Positions 1 to 7,980 are shown, numbered from the stretch's first letter. The stretch: 21,590 nt of DNA from an uncultured Mycoplasmatota bacterium (GCA_947645535.1 CANSDD010000014.1:1-21590), one strand, 5' to 3'. Notes: a model not told the origin generated them from the letters alone. A program made the numbers and translations.

Positions 1-68
1 TATATATGGCATTCATTTGTGGTGTTTATAATTTTGAGGTTGCTAATAGATAGTTTCAGGACAAATCT

Positions 69-290
69 AATATTAAGTGTATTAGAAGAATTGGTAATGG
101 AGTTATATAGTGTATTAGGAAGAACAAGTATTCTACCTGTGGTACTTTTTTAACTTTATATTAAAAATGAGATCAATGAGAAGAACATGTGAAGAATTCA
201 AAGAAAAAGCAAATGCAAATAGATATATATAATTGTAGAAAATAATTATCCACTAAGAAAAGAAACAGTAGAAAGAATATTTGAAACTTG
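69..290 (+). pseudogene. Decayed IS1182-family transposase remnant (copy A)
   Basis: Translation in shifting frames gives pieces of an IS1182-type (DUF772) transposase: an N-terminal stretch ELYSVLGRTSILPVVLF (about 105-155), then MRSMRRTCEEF in another frame (about 168-205), then KANAN, then a C-terminal-like piece RKETVERIF (about 256-285). The order matches the family but most of the middle is missing, and stops and frame changes interrupt every piece, so it cannot make a protein. Bases 69-192 resemble 11933-12069 in the second remnant, including a shared CAATGAGAAGAACATGTGAA. No inverted terminal repeats were found. Family assignment is from motif recognition. Confidence 0.7.
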
Positions 291-347
291 AAAAAATAGA
301 TAAAATAGGAATAGGTAACCATAGTTAAAGAACCATCATCATGTACA

Positions 348-658
348 CTAAGTAATATCATAAATCTTAGGTACAATATTTATTATTTCTTCTTTTAATT
401 TGTATTCTTTATTGCTTTTATAATCATTTTGTAGTTTATTTTTTTGATTGATTATCATAGTAATAATTCTTGAAATAATATAAGTTAAAAAACAATTAAA
501 TATAACGAATGTATCCATAAGAATAAATTCAAACCATGTTACAGATTTAGAATCATCACTTGATAACATTGCAATTAGTAATAATAGCCATAAAGTCTTA
601 AAAAAATCTTAGAAAAAATATCATGTTTATTAGTTTTATCCATATTTAAATATTTCAT
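348..658 (-). pseudogene. Small two-TM membrane protein, frameshifted
   Basis: Reading the minus strand from ATG at 658, one frame gives MKYLNMDKTNKHDIFSKIF. At a run of seven T (plus-strand A run near 600-606) the coding sense moves to another frame, TLWLLLLIAMLSSDD, which continues to a TAG at 348-350. The joined product would be about 100 residues with two hydrophobic segments (TLWLLLLIAML and FILMDTFVIFNCFLTYIISRII) and a charged C-terminus. An open frame from an internal ATG at 569 gives 73 residues. A divergent promoter lies upstream (677-706). The break in a homopolymer could be a real mutation, a sequencing error or programmed slippage. No family is recognised. Confidence 0.4.
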
Positions 659-676
659 TTTCGAATGAAAACAATT

Positions 677-706
677 ATTATAGTATATCTCTGCAAAAAA
701 TGTGAA
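677..706 (-). promoter_or_regulatory. Divergent sigma-A-type promoter (minus strand)
   Basis: On the minus strand, TTCACA (plus 701-706) is followed after 18 bases by a perfect TATAAT (plus 677-682), about 19 bases before the ATG at 658. It would drive the frameshifted small membrane-protein gene, divergent from the LCP gene promoter. Only one base of the -35 departs from consensus. Confidence 0.5.
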
Positions 707-748
707 AATTTGTTTGTTTAAAGATTGTAAAGAGGACTTATAAAAGGA

Positions 749-777
749 TTGAGAAAAAGGATATAATAAGTTATAAT
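749..777 (+). promoter_or_regulatory. Promoter of the LCP gene
   Basis: TTGAGA (749-754), a 17-base spacer and TATAAT (772-777) form a near-consensus sigma-A promoter. The predicted start is near 784, giving a leader of about 28 bases that contains the ribosome site AGAAAGGA (795-802). A second TATAAT lies at 762-767. Confidence 0.65.
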
Positions 778-811
778 ATTTTAAGAAATCGCACAGAAAG
801 GATATGATGAT

Positions 812-3034
812 ATGGGAAAAGAAATGATGAAACGAAATAAGGGGTGGACAATTGTATTTTATACTTTATTTATCATTTTAATAATTTCATCATTATATAT
901 GTTATATTCTATTGCATTATTGAATAATATTGAAAATAAATTAAGATTAATTGGAGCAATTGTGATAATTTTAATTAGTATTTTACTGATTTTTTTATCA
1001 GTACGTTCTATTATAAAACATAGAAAAAAAAGTAGAATTGTACTTACAATTATTATGATATTATATTCAACTATTTTATTTTTTGCAGCATTTAATATAC
1101 ATAAGGTAATTGGAAAACTTGGAAATGTTAGTACAACTGTTACAACTTATTCAGCTAGTTTGGTTACACTAAAGGATAATAAAGCTGAAACTATTTTGGA
1201 TATAGGTTCAGCAGATATTGGTATGTTAAAAGATGTAAATAGTGTTGATGGATATCAAATTCCGAAACAAGTTATGAAAAAACAAAAATTATCTAATAAA
1301 GTTATAGAATATGAAGATTATATTTCTATGATTCATGATTTATATGAAGGTGAAATAGACTATATTTTCTTACCTTCTGAATATGTTGTTCGCTTTCGTT
1401 CTTTTGAAGGACTTGAAAATATTGAATATGAAACTAAAATATTGCATTCAGAAGATAAAGATGTTAAAAATACTTCTTTAAAAAGAGGAAATAAAATAGA
1501 TAAACCAATTACTATATTATTGATGGGAGTAGATTCTGAAAAAGAAAATATAAAAGGAGCATCATTTAATGGGGATTCTCTTATGTTACTTACTTTTAAT
1601 CCAACAACTCTAAATACAACAATTTTAAGTATTCCAAGAGATACATATGTTCCAATTGCTTGCTTTTCAGGAAATAGAAAAAATAAAATTACACATGCAG
1701 CAATGTATGGAGAATCTTGTATGATCGATACAATTGAAAACTTTACTGGAATTACAATCGATTATTATGTAAAAATTAATTTTAAAGGAGTTGTAAAATT
1801 AGTTGATGCATTAGGTGGAATAGAAGTGGATGTACCAATTGAATTTTGTGAACAAGATAGTAATCGTAATTTTAGTAATTTAATTTGTCTAAACAAAGGA
1901 TTACAAACCTTAAATGGTGAAGAAGCATTAGCGCTTTCTCGTCATCGTAAAACAGTCAATGACTTTGTTCGTGGGCAAAATCAACAATTAGTTGTAAAAG
2001 GACTTATGAATAAAGCAAAATCAATTCGTGATATTGATACAATATATAAATTATTAGATACTATTAGTGACAATATGGAAACTAATATGAGTACAAATGA
2101 AATATTATCTTTCTATGATGTAGCAAAAGATATATTAGAAAAAAGTAAAGAAACTACAAGTGTAGATGAACTTCTTGGAATGCAAAGATTATATATTAGT
2201 GGATTTGATGCTATGATTTATGATTATAGTACAGTTGGAAATGGTGGAACAAGAATGACACTTTATAATTTTGTACCATATAATGGAAGTATGAAAGATG
2301 TTACAAAAGCTATGAAAGTTAATTTAGGGCTAGAGAATCCAGAAGTTATTAAAACATTTTCTTTTGATGTAGATGAACCTTATACAGAAATAGTCATTGG
2401 AAGAGGAAATTATAATGATGCAACATTGAATTTACTTCCTAATTTTGTTGGTTATGATAAATCAAAAGCGATTAATTATGGTAATCAACATGGAATCAAA
2501 GTAACTGTTAATTATGTAACCTCAGCCCAGAATAAAGATCAGATAATTACACAAAGCCTTCATAGTGGAATGGATATTACAGAAATAAGCAAAAGTACAG
2601 GATTAACAATTACTGTGTCAGATGGAAAAGGAACAAATAATGATGACGATGAAGAAGATGTACTTCCAAATTTTGTGGGAAAATTATATAATGGAACAAC
2701 ACTTTCTAATTTTAATGAACAGCATAAAACAGTACGCATTGTTCTTGTAGAAGTAAAAGAAGGCGAAAAAGGATATGACAGTACAAAAAGAGGACAGATT
2801 ATTTCACAAGATGTAAAAGCAGGAACAGATATATCAGAATTAGTTGGTAAAACTGTAACTTTGAAATATATAGCACCAGGAAAAGATAATGAAGAAGAAG
2901 ATGATGAAAATTCAGGTAGTTTAGCTGGAGATAACAATAATAATCAAACAGGAGAAAATGATAATGATGATGGTGAAGATTCAGAAGAAAAAGAAGAAGA
3001 TGAAAATGAACTTCCAGATGAATTAAATCCTTAG
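812..3034 (+). CDS. LytR-CpsA-Psr (LCP) protein with PASTA-like repeats
   Basis: Probable envelope enzyme that moves anionic glycopolymers from undecaprenyl-phosphate carriers onto peptidoglycan, acting outside the membrane. The 740-residue product has three hydrophobic segments in residues 12-100, a 130-residue linker domain as in CpsA-like members, and an LCP domain from about 232 (ITILLMGVDSE). The domain includes the SIPRDTYVP arginine motif (about 275), DYYVKINFKGVVKLVDALGG, and SRHR...RGQNQQ (about 386), residues that bind the polyprenyl pyrophosphate in the family. Two PASTA-like units, each opening with LPNFVG, start near 542 and 617; the last 45 residues are very acidic. There is no LPXTG signal. 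The start is ATG 812, 9 bases after AGAAAGGA; ATG 824 is an alternative. The gene is monocistronic and ends in its own terminator. Which polymer it transfers cannot be told. Confidence 0.88.
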   Translation: MGKEMMKRNKGWTIVFYTLFIILIISSLYMLYSIALLNNIENKLRLIGAIVIILISILLIFLSVRSIIKHRKKSRIVLTIIMILYSTILFFAAFNIHKVIGKLGNVSTTVTTYSASLVTLKDNKAETILDIGSADIGMLKDVNSVDGYQIPKQVMKKQKLSNKVIEYEDYISMIHDLYEGEIDYIFLPSEYVVRFRSFEGLENIEYETKILHSEDKDVKNTSLKRGNKIDKPITILLMGVDSEKENIKGASFNGDSLMLLTFNPTTLNTTILSIPRDTYVPIACFSGNRKNKITHAAMYGESCMIDTIENFTGITIDYYVKINFKGVVKLVDALGGIEVDVPIEFCEQDSNRNFSNLICLNKGLQTLNGEEALALSRHRKTVNDFVRGQNQQLVVKGLMNKAKSIRDIDTIYKLLDTISDNMETNMSTNEILSFYDVAKDILEKSKETTSVDELLGMQRLYISGFDAMIYDYSTVGNGGTRMTLYNFVPYNGSMKDVTKAMKVNLGLENPEVIKTFSFDVDEPYTEIVIGRGNYNDATLNLLPNFVGYDKSKAINYGNQHGIKVTVNYVTSAQNKDQIITQSLHSGMDITEISKSTGLTITVSDGKGTNNDDDEEDVLPNFVGKLYNGTTLSNFNEQHKTVRIVLVEVKEGEKGYDSTKRGQIISQDVKAGTDISELVGKTVTLKYIAPGKDNEEEDDENSGSLAGDNNNNQTGENDNDDGEDSEEKEEDENELPDELNP

Positions 3035-3063
3035 GAAATCAAATAGATTTCTTTTTCTTTTTT
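3035..3063 (+). terminator. Intrinsic terminator of the LCP gene
   Basis: GAAATC (3035-3040), a 5-base loop and GATTTC (3046-3051) form a 6-bp stem followed by TTTTTCTTTTTT. It starts immediately after the LCP stop codon. Its T-tract also occupies the -35 position relative to the next gene's -10 box. Confidence 0.7.
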
Positions 3064-3066
3064 AAA

Positions 3067-3077
3067 TATGATACAAT
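3067..3077 (+). promoter_or_regulatory. -10 region of tcdA, with very short leader
   Basis: Overlapping -10-like boxes TATGAT (3067-3072) and TACAAT (3072-3077) lie 16-21 bases before the GTG start at 3094. At a 17-base spacing from TACAAT the -35 is TTCTTT (3049-3054), inside the preceding terminator. Transcription would start near 3084, at the ribosome site. Confidence 0.4.
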
Positions 3078-3093
3078 GAAGAAGGTGATGCAA

Positions 3094-3807
3094 GTGCAAG
3101 AATTATCAAGATTAGAGTTACTAGTTGGAGAAGAAAAGGTTCAAAAATTAAGAGAGAAAACAGTCCTTATATTAGGACTTGGTGGAGTAGGTGGATATGT
3201 TTTAGAGATGCTTGCACGTTCAGGGATTGGAAAGTTTATTATTGTTGATGGTGATATTGTAGACAGAAGTAATATCAATAGACAAATTATTGCCTTAGAA
3301 AATACAATTGGAGAGGATAAAGTGAAAATGTGGAAAAACAGAATTCAAGATATTCTTCCTTCAACAAAAGTAATTGCTATAAAAGAAACAATTACAGAAG
3401 AAAATATTCATACAATATTTGAATATCCTATTGACTATGCAATTGATGCTTGTGATACAGTAACAACAAAATTTGCTTTTTTAAAATATTGTATAAAAAA
3501 ACAAATTCCTTTTTTAACCTGTTTAGGAACAGGAAAAAGAATAGACCCCAGTAAACTAGTTATTACAGATCTTTCTAAAACTGAATATGATCCGCTTGCT
3601 AAAATACTTCGTAAGAAAGTAAAAGATGAAAAAATAAAGGAGAAAATACCAGTTGTATTTAGTAGAGAAATACCGAAGAAAATAGAAGGAAAAACAATTG
3701 CCTCAAGTGCTTTTGTTCCAAGTAGTGCAGGGATACTAGCAGCTAGCTATGTATTTCAAAAATTATTAGAAGAAAATAAAATTGGAAGAATAGATGTGAA
3801 AAAATGA
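3094..3807 (+). CDS. tcdA: tRNA threonylcarbamoyladenosine dehydratase (TcdA/CsdL-like)
   Basis: An E1/ThiF-fold enzyme that uses ATP to cyclise t6A at position 37 of ANN-decoding tRNAs into ct6A. Visible features are the nucleotide-binding loop GLGGVGG (about residue 29), VDGDIVDRSNINRQ, DACDTVTTK in the adenylation domain, and the C-terminal FVPSSAGILAASYV typical of TcdA. The length of 237 residues is close to the family (about 250-270). The GTG start at 3094 is preferred because GAAGGTGAT (3081-3089) is a good ribosome site for it; upstream ATGs at 3076 and 3088 precede or overlap that site. The next gene overlaps by 4 bases (ATGA), implying translational coupling. MoeB or ThiF is less likely because no CxxC zinc pairs are present. 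Confidence 0.85.
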   Translation: MQELSRLELLVGEEKVQKLREKTVLILGLGGVGGYVLEMLARSGIGKFIIVDGDIVDRSNINRQIIALENTIGEDKVKMWKNRIQDILPSTKVIAIKETITEENIHTIFEYPIDYAIDACDTVTTKFAFLKYCIKKQIPFLTCLGTGKRIDPSKLVITDLSKTEYDPLAKILRKKVKDEKIKEKIPVVFSREIPKKIEGKTIASSAFVPSSAGILAASYVFQKLLEENKIGRIDVKK

Positions 3808-4346
3808 AAGAAATAGAAAAGAAGATTTATCAAATATTAAAAAAAATAGATGGAAATGTGCTAGCAATCGGATTAGATGATGATAATATGTTGAAATTAT
3901 TAGAAGAAAATAACAATATAACAGAATGTAATTTATTAAATGCTTCTTCTAATCAAAAAGGAATGAAAAGAAAAATAAAAAAACAAAAGAAAAATTTTAA
4001 TATTCGCCAGTTGCGTAAAAAATTTCATAAAAAGAAAGTAGACTATATTATATGTAATATGAATGATATTTATCCTTATATAAAAACATTTATTAAAGAT
4101 AGTGTTTATATTAATCGAAAAAAATTATATTTCTATGGAGATATGAAAAAATATGATTTGGATAAAATAATTTCTAGATATAAAAAGTATGGTGCGAGAA
4201 TAGAACAAACTTTTTATAATAATTATTTTTTAATAACTATTTTAAATGAGAAAAGTAAAACAAATAAAATTAAAGATTCCTGGTTTTCTTTGGTAGATTT
4301 TATGCATTTTTTATACGAAATAATTGGAGATTTACTAATAAATTAG
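3804..4346 (+). CDS. Uncharacterised basic protein coupled to tcdA
   Basis: A 180-residue product of unknown function. Its ATG overlaps the tcdA stop (ATGA), so the two are probably co-translated. The N-terminal half has an alternating beta/alpha look: VLAIGLDDDN near residue 19, then a very basic stretch (KGMKRKIKKQKK, KKFHKKK at about 52-77), then VDYIICNMNDIYPYIKTFIKDSVYINRKKLYFYGD. The glycine-bearing strand followed by a YIICNMND strand loosely recalls a degenerate class I methyltransferase fold, but the usual SAM-binding GxGxG is absent. With the lysine-rich patch and its partner, an RNA-linked role is conceivable; that is inference only. No signal peptide or membrane segment is evident. 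Confidence 0.7.
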   Translation: MKEIEKKIYQILKKIDGNVLAIGLDDDNMLKLLEENNNITECNLLNASSNQKGMKRKIKKQKKNFNIRQLRKKFHKKKVDYIICNMNDIYPYIKTFIKDSVYINRKKLYFYGDMKKYDLDKIISRYKKYGARIEQTFYNNYFLITILNEKSKTNKIKDSWFSLVDFMHFLYEIIGDLLIN

Positions 4347-4355
4347 GACAATATG

Positions 4356-4405
4356 TAAAAAAAATATCTTTTTTTCTTTTTATAATAATAAAAATAAGGT
4401 ATAAT
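4356..4405 (+). promoter_or_regulatory. A/T-stem terminator merged with hydrolase promoter
   Basis: An A-run and T-run (about 4357-4375) can form a weak A-T stem followed by CTTTTTAT. A perfect TATAAT lies at 4400-4405; 17 bases upstream is TTTTTA (4377-4382). The predicted start near 4412 coincides with GGTGAG, the ribosome site of the next gene, so the leader would be only about 9 bases. Confidence 0.4.
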
Positions 4406-4420
4406 AAAAGTGGTGAGAAT

Positions 4421-5149
4421 ATGATAAAACAAATATCTGATATAGAACTTAATTATATAGATTATGGTAATCAAAAAGGTGATGTACTTGTTTTTTTGCA
4501 CGGTTGGGGACAAAATATAGAGATGATGAAACCTGTAGCAGATCCTTTTATGAAAGATTATCGTATCATTATTCTTGATTTGCCAGGATTTGGAAAAAGT
4601 AGTGAACCAAAAACAGTATGGAAATTAAATGACTATATAGATATGATACATATATTATTAGAAGAATTAAGTATTAAAAAACCAATTCTTTTAGGGCATT
4701 CTTTTGGTGGAAAACTTAGTTTATTATATGGCTCTAAATATGAAGTCAAAAAAATAGTCACATTTGCAAGTCCATATAAAAAAGAAGTTCAAAAACTTAG
4801 TATGAAAACAAAAGTATTAAAAGGTTTAAAAAAAGTACCAGGTATCAATAAATTAGAAGGATTTGCCAAAAAGCATATAGGTTCAACAGATTATAAAAAT
4901 GCAAGTCCAATGATGAGAGAGATTATGGTGGAACATGTGAATACAGATATTACAGAAGAGATTAAAAAAATAAAAGCACCAACATTACTTATTTGGGGAA
5001 CATTAGATGAAGCCGTTCCATTAGAGGAAGCTTATGAAATAGAAAAATTACTAGATGATGCAGGTGTAGTGGTATTTGAAGGTTGTACACATTATGCTTA
5101 TTTAGAAAACTTGGCAAGAACAGTAAATGTTCTTAGAAATTTTTTATAA
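4421..5149 (+). CDS. Alpha/beta hydrolase
   Basis: A 242-residue serine hydrolase of the alpha/beta fold. The triad is readable: nucleophile S94 in GHSFGG, acid D196 in WGTLDEAVP, base H224 in GCTHYAYLEN, plus the oxyanion-hole motif HGWG (27-30) and DLPGFGKS (53-60). There is no signal peptide, so it is cytoplasmic. Substrate is unknown; such enzymes are esterases, C-C hydrolases or thioesterases. It is the first gene of an apparent operon with murF and ddl: the murF ribosome site overlaps its stop codon. This placement suggests a housekeeping or envelope-linked role, but that is inference. The start ATG follows GGTGAG by 3 bases, a tight spacing. Confidence 0.85.
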   Translation: MIKQISDIELNYIDYGNQKGDVLVFLHGWGQNIEMMKPVADPFMKDYRIIILDLPGFGKSSEPKTVWKLNDYIDMIHILLEELSIKKPILLGHSFGGKLSLLYGSKYEVKKIVTFASPYKKEVQKLSMKTKVLKGLKKVPGINKLEGFAKKHIGSTDYKNASPMMREIMVEHVNTDITEEIKKIKAPTLLIWGTLDEAVPLEEAYEIEKLLDDAGVVVFEGCTHYAYLENLARTVNVLRNFL

Positions 5150-5159
5150 GGAGGGATTT

Positions 5160-6752
5160 ATGTTTTATTCATTTTTGGGAGTATGTATTCCATTTCTATT
5201 ATTTGTGGTATTAAAAAGTAAGAAAGCACTTCATATGCTTCAACAAAATTGGTATAATGATGATCAGCGTTATATCAAATGGATCATGAAAAATCCTAAA
5301 AAAGTATTTTTAAAATTAGAAGCATTATTTTTCTTATTTATTTTTGGAAAATATGTTGATACAGAAATACTTTTAACGTTATTTTTCGCATTCTATGCAG
5401 TTGTTATAGTTGCAACTATTTATAGTATGAGAAAAGAACAAGTAAAAAAATCACTTGTTATAACAAAAAGAGTTAGAAGAATTATTTATACAACATTAGT
5501 ACTTTATGTAATTGTATTTTTGGTTATTGGATTTACATTCCATAGAAATAACTTATATATTTACTTTACTATTTTAGGATTACTTGGTTATTTAGAATTT
5601 TTTATAATATGGTTAGCGAATATTATCAATAAACCAATAGAAAAATATGTATTTTATTATTATAAGAAAAAAGCGATTACAAGATTGGAAAATATGAATG
5701 CTATGTCTGTGATTGGTATTACAGGAAGTTATGGAAAAACAAGTAGTAAAAATATTTTATCAGATGTATTAAATGTAAAATATAATGCATTCCCAAGTCC
5801 TAAAAATTTTAATACAACTTATGGTATGATTAATACAATCAATAATTATTTAGATAAATTTAGTGAATATTTTATTGCCGAAATGGGAGCTTTTAAAGTA
5901 GGAGAAATTAAAGAAATATGTGATTTGGTACATCCTAAATATGGTATTTTAACGTCTGTCGGTACTGCCCATTTGGAAAGTTTTGGAAGTAGAGAAAATA
6001 TACAAAAAGGAAAGTTTGAACTTATTGAGTCACTTCCTAGTGACGGAATTGGAGTATTAAATGCTGATGATTCATATCAATGTTCTTATCATTTGAAAAA
6101 TAACTGTAAGATAGTATGGATTGGAATTGATAGCAAAAAATCGGATGTTAGAGCTACTAATATCAATTTATCTTATAAGGGAACTAGTTTTGATTGTGTA
6201 TTTAAAGGCGAAAAAGAAATTCATCATTTTGAGACAAGGTTACTTGGGAAAGCCAATGTATATAATATACTTGCTTCTATTGCGCTTGGAAGAGAACTTG
6301 GTATTCCAATAGAACAATTAAAATTAGGTGTAAAACGTGTAAATCCAATAGAACATCGTTTAGAATTAAAGAAATATGGGAATATTAACATTATTGATGA
6401 TGCCTATAATTCAAATCCTGTAGGTTCAAAGATGGCAGTGGAAGTACTTGGAATGATGCCAGGAAAGAAAATTATTGTAACTCCTGGAATGATTGAACTG
6501 GGAGCGGAAGAATATAGATATAATAAAACATTTGGAGAGGAAATTGCCAAAGTAGCAGATGAAGTCATATTAGTTGGTGAGGCGCAGACAAGAGCAATAA
6601 AAGATGGGTTATTAGAAAAAGGATATAAAAAAGAACATATTCATGTTATCAATGATGTAAGACTAGCCTTTTCTTTAATGCAAGAATTACAAGGAAAAGA
6701 TACATATGTATTATTAGAAAATGATTTACCTGATATATTTAATGAGGAATAG
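5160..6752 (+). CDS. murF: UDP-MurNAc-tripeptide:D-Ala-D-Ala ligase with N-terminal membrane domain
   Basis: MurF adds D-Ala-D-Ala to UDP-MurNAc-tripeptide in the last cytoplasmic step of the peptidoglycan precursor. The ATP loop GITGSYGKT starts at residue 186, followed by NFNTTYG, AEMGAFKVGEI, TSVGTAHLESFGS, the hinge HRLE and the MurF signature DDAYNSNPVGS. The product is 530 residues against about 450 for typical MurF; the extra length is an N-terminal block of roughly 175 residues with four to five hydrophobic segments, which would fix the enzyme to the membrane. The start at 5160 is chosen because AAGGAGGG (5148-5155) precedes it; an in-frame ATG at 5127 lacks a site and lies inside the hydrolase gene. 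It is followed 14 bases later by ddl, which makes its substrate. Confidence 0.85.
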   Translation: MFYSFLGVCIPFLLFVVLKSKKALHMLQQNWYNDDQRYIKWIMKNPKKVFLKLEALFFLFIFGKYVDTEILLTLFFAFYAVVIVATIYSMRKEQVKKSLVITKRVRRIIYTTLVLYVIVFLVIGFTFHRNNLYIYFTILGLLGYLEFFIIWLANIINKPIEKYVFYYYKKKAITRLENMNAMSVIGITGSYGKTSSKNILSDVLNVKYNAFPSPKNFNTTYGMINTINNYLDKFSEYFIAEMGAFKVGEIKEICDLVHPKYGILTSVGTAHLESFGSRENIQKGKFELIESLPSDGIGVLNADDSYQCSYHLKNNCKIVWIGIDSKKSDVRATNINLSYKGTSFDCVFKGEKEIHHFETRLLGKANVYNILASIALGRELGIPIEQLKLGVKRVNPIEHRLELKKYGNINIIDDAYNSNPVGSKMAVEVLGMMPGKKIIVTPGMIELGAEEYRYNKTFGEEIAKVADEVILVGEAQTRAIKDGLLEKGYKKEHIHVINDVRLAFSLMQELQGKDTYVLLENDLPDIFNEE

Positions 6753-6766
6753 GAAGAAGTGAAAGT

Positions 6767-7966
6767 ATGAAAATAAAAGTAGGAGTATTATTTGGTGGAG
6801 AGACTGTAGAACATGAAGTAAGTATAATATCTGCAGTACAGGCCATGGGATATATGAATCCAGATAAATATGAAATTATACCAATTTATATAAGTAAAGA
6901 TCATGTTTGGTATACTGGAAAAATGTTAATGGATATTGAAATATATAGAGATTTAGATATGGTAAAAAGATATGCGAAAGAGGTTATGTTGTGTAAAAAA
7001 GATGGAGCTTTTATTTTACAATCTACAAAAGGAATATTTAGAAAAAAAATTGCTGAATTAGATATTGCTTTTCCGATTGTGCATGGAAATAATGCTGAAG
7101 ATGGAAGTTTGCAAGGATTTTTAGAGACAATTGGTATTCCATATGTAGGAAGTAGAGTATTAGGTTCAGCACTTGGACAAGATAAAGTTGTTATGAAACA
7201 AATTATGAAAGAAGAAGGATTACCTATTACAGATTATACTTGGTTTTATGATACAGAATATTTAGAAGATACAGATGCTATATTAAAGGAAATAAAGAAA
7301 ATTGGTTATCCTGTTCTTGTAAAACCTGCTAGTTTAGGAAGTAGTGTTGGAATTACTTACGTAAAAAGTCATGATGAAATAATTGATGCCATAAACGAAG
7401 CCATCAATTATGATAATAAGATTGTTGTAGAAAAAGCAGTAGAGAATTTAGTAGAAGTAAATTGTAGTGTGCTTGGAAATTATGAATATCATGAAGCAAG
7501 TGTATTAGAAGAAGTAATGGGAACAGAAGAATTTTTAACATATAAAGATAAATATTTAGGAAATGGGAAAGGAACTAAAAGTAAAGGTATGGTATCTACC
7601 AATAGAATTGTTCCAGCAAGACTTGATAAGGAAATAACAGAAGAAATAAAGGAACTTGCAATAGAAGTATGTAGAGTACTTAATCTAAGTGGTGTTACTA
7701 GGGTTGACTTTTTAATTGATAAAAAGAAGAATAAAGTTTATGTAAATGAACCAAATACAATTCCTGGCTCTTTATCCTTTTACTTATGGGAGCAGAGTGG
7801 TAAAAATTATGAAACTTTATTAGATGATATGATTACATTAGGAATTAAAGAATATAAAAGAAAAAACAAGAAAGTTTATTCTTTTGAAACAAATATTTTA
7901 AGTAATTTTGGTGGAGTAAAAGGAGTTAAAGGTTTAAAAGGGATGAAAGGTGTAAAGAGACTATAA
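6767..7966 (+). CDS. ddl: D-alanine--D-alanine ligase
   Basis: An ATP-grasp ligase joining two D-Ala for the peptidoglycan pentapeptide. Signatures: LFGGETVEHEVSIISA at the N-terminus, FPIVHGNNAEDGSLQGFLE, the ATP-grasp lysine in PVLVKPASLGSSVG, RVDFLIDKKKNKVYVNEPNTIPGS for the metal/ATP site, and LWEQSG. Length is 399 residues, longer than the usual 300-360, with a Clostridia/Enterococcus-like layout. It follows murF by 14 bases with ribosome site GAAGTGA and is the last gene of the operon. Unusual: the protein ends in five tandem Gly-X-Lys units (GVKGVKGLKGMKGVK) plus RL, a basic tail absent from most Ddl enzymes. A D-Ala-D-Lac or D-Ala-D-Ser variant is not excluded by sequence alone, but the position in a core operon favours D-Ala-D-Ala. 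Confidence 0.9.
   Translation: MKIKVGVLFGGETVEHEVSIISAVQAMGYMNPDKYEIIPIYISKDHVWYTGKMLMDIEIYRDLDMVKRYAKEVMLCKKDGAFILQSTKGIFRKKIAELDIAFPIVHGNNAEDGSLQGFLETIGIPYVGSRVLGSALGQDKVVMKQIMKEEGLPITDYTWFYDTEYLEDTDAILKEIKKIGYPVLVKPASLGSSVGITYVKSHDEIIDAINEAINYDNKIVVEKAVENLVEVNCSVLGNYEYHEASVLEEVMGTEEFLTYKDKYLGNGKGTKSKGMVSTNRIVPARLDKEITEEIKELAIEVCRVLNLSGVTRVDFLIDKKKNKVYVNEPNTIPGSLSFYLWEQSGKNYETLLDDMITLGIKEYKRKNKKVYSFETNILSNFGGVKGVKGLKGMKGVKRL
7913..7957 (+). repeat. Five tandem 9-base repeats in the ddl 3' end
   Basis: Five successive 9-mers of pattern GGN NTN AAR (GGAGTAAAA, GGAGTTAAA, GGTTTAAAA, GGGATGAAA, GGTGTAAAG) encode Gly-Val/Leu/Met-Lys units at the Ddl C-terminus. The copies have diverged at third positions while keeping Gly and Lys. 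Confidence 0.85.
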
Positions 7967-7980
7967 TGTTCTCTTTTTTT
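7954..7980 (+). terminator. Terminator overlapping the end of ddl
   Basis: AAAGAGA (7954-7960), a 9-base loop and TCTCTTT (7970-7976) followed by more T. The 5' arm lies inside the last codons and the stop codon is in the loop. It ends the hydrolase-murF-ddl operon. Confidence 0.75.

Noticed and set aside
2560..2937. 125-codon open frame on the minus strand inside the LCP gene
   Set aside because: Ser-rich shadow of the acidic GAA/GAT-rich plus-strand coding sequence; no ribosome site or promoter and the plus frame has clear domains.
2890..3034. Sortase-type cell-wall anchor at the LCP protein C-terminus
   Set aside because: The tail is acidic, with no LPXTG, no final hydrophobic helix and no basic end.
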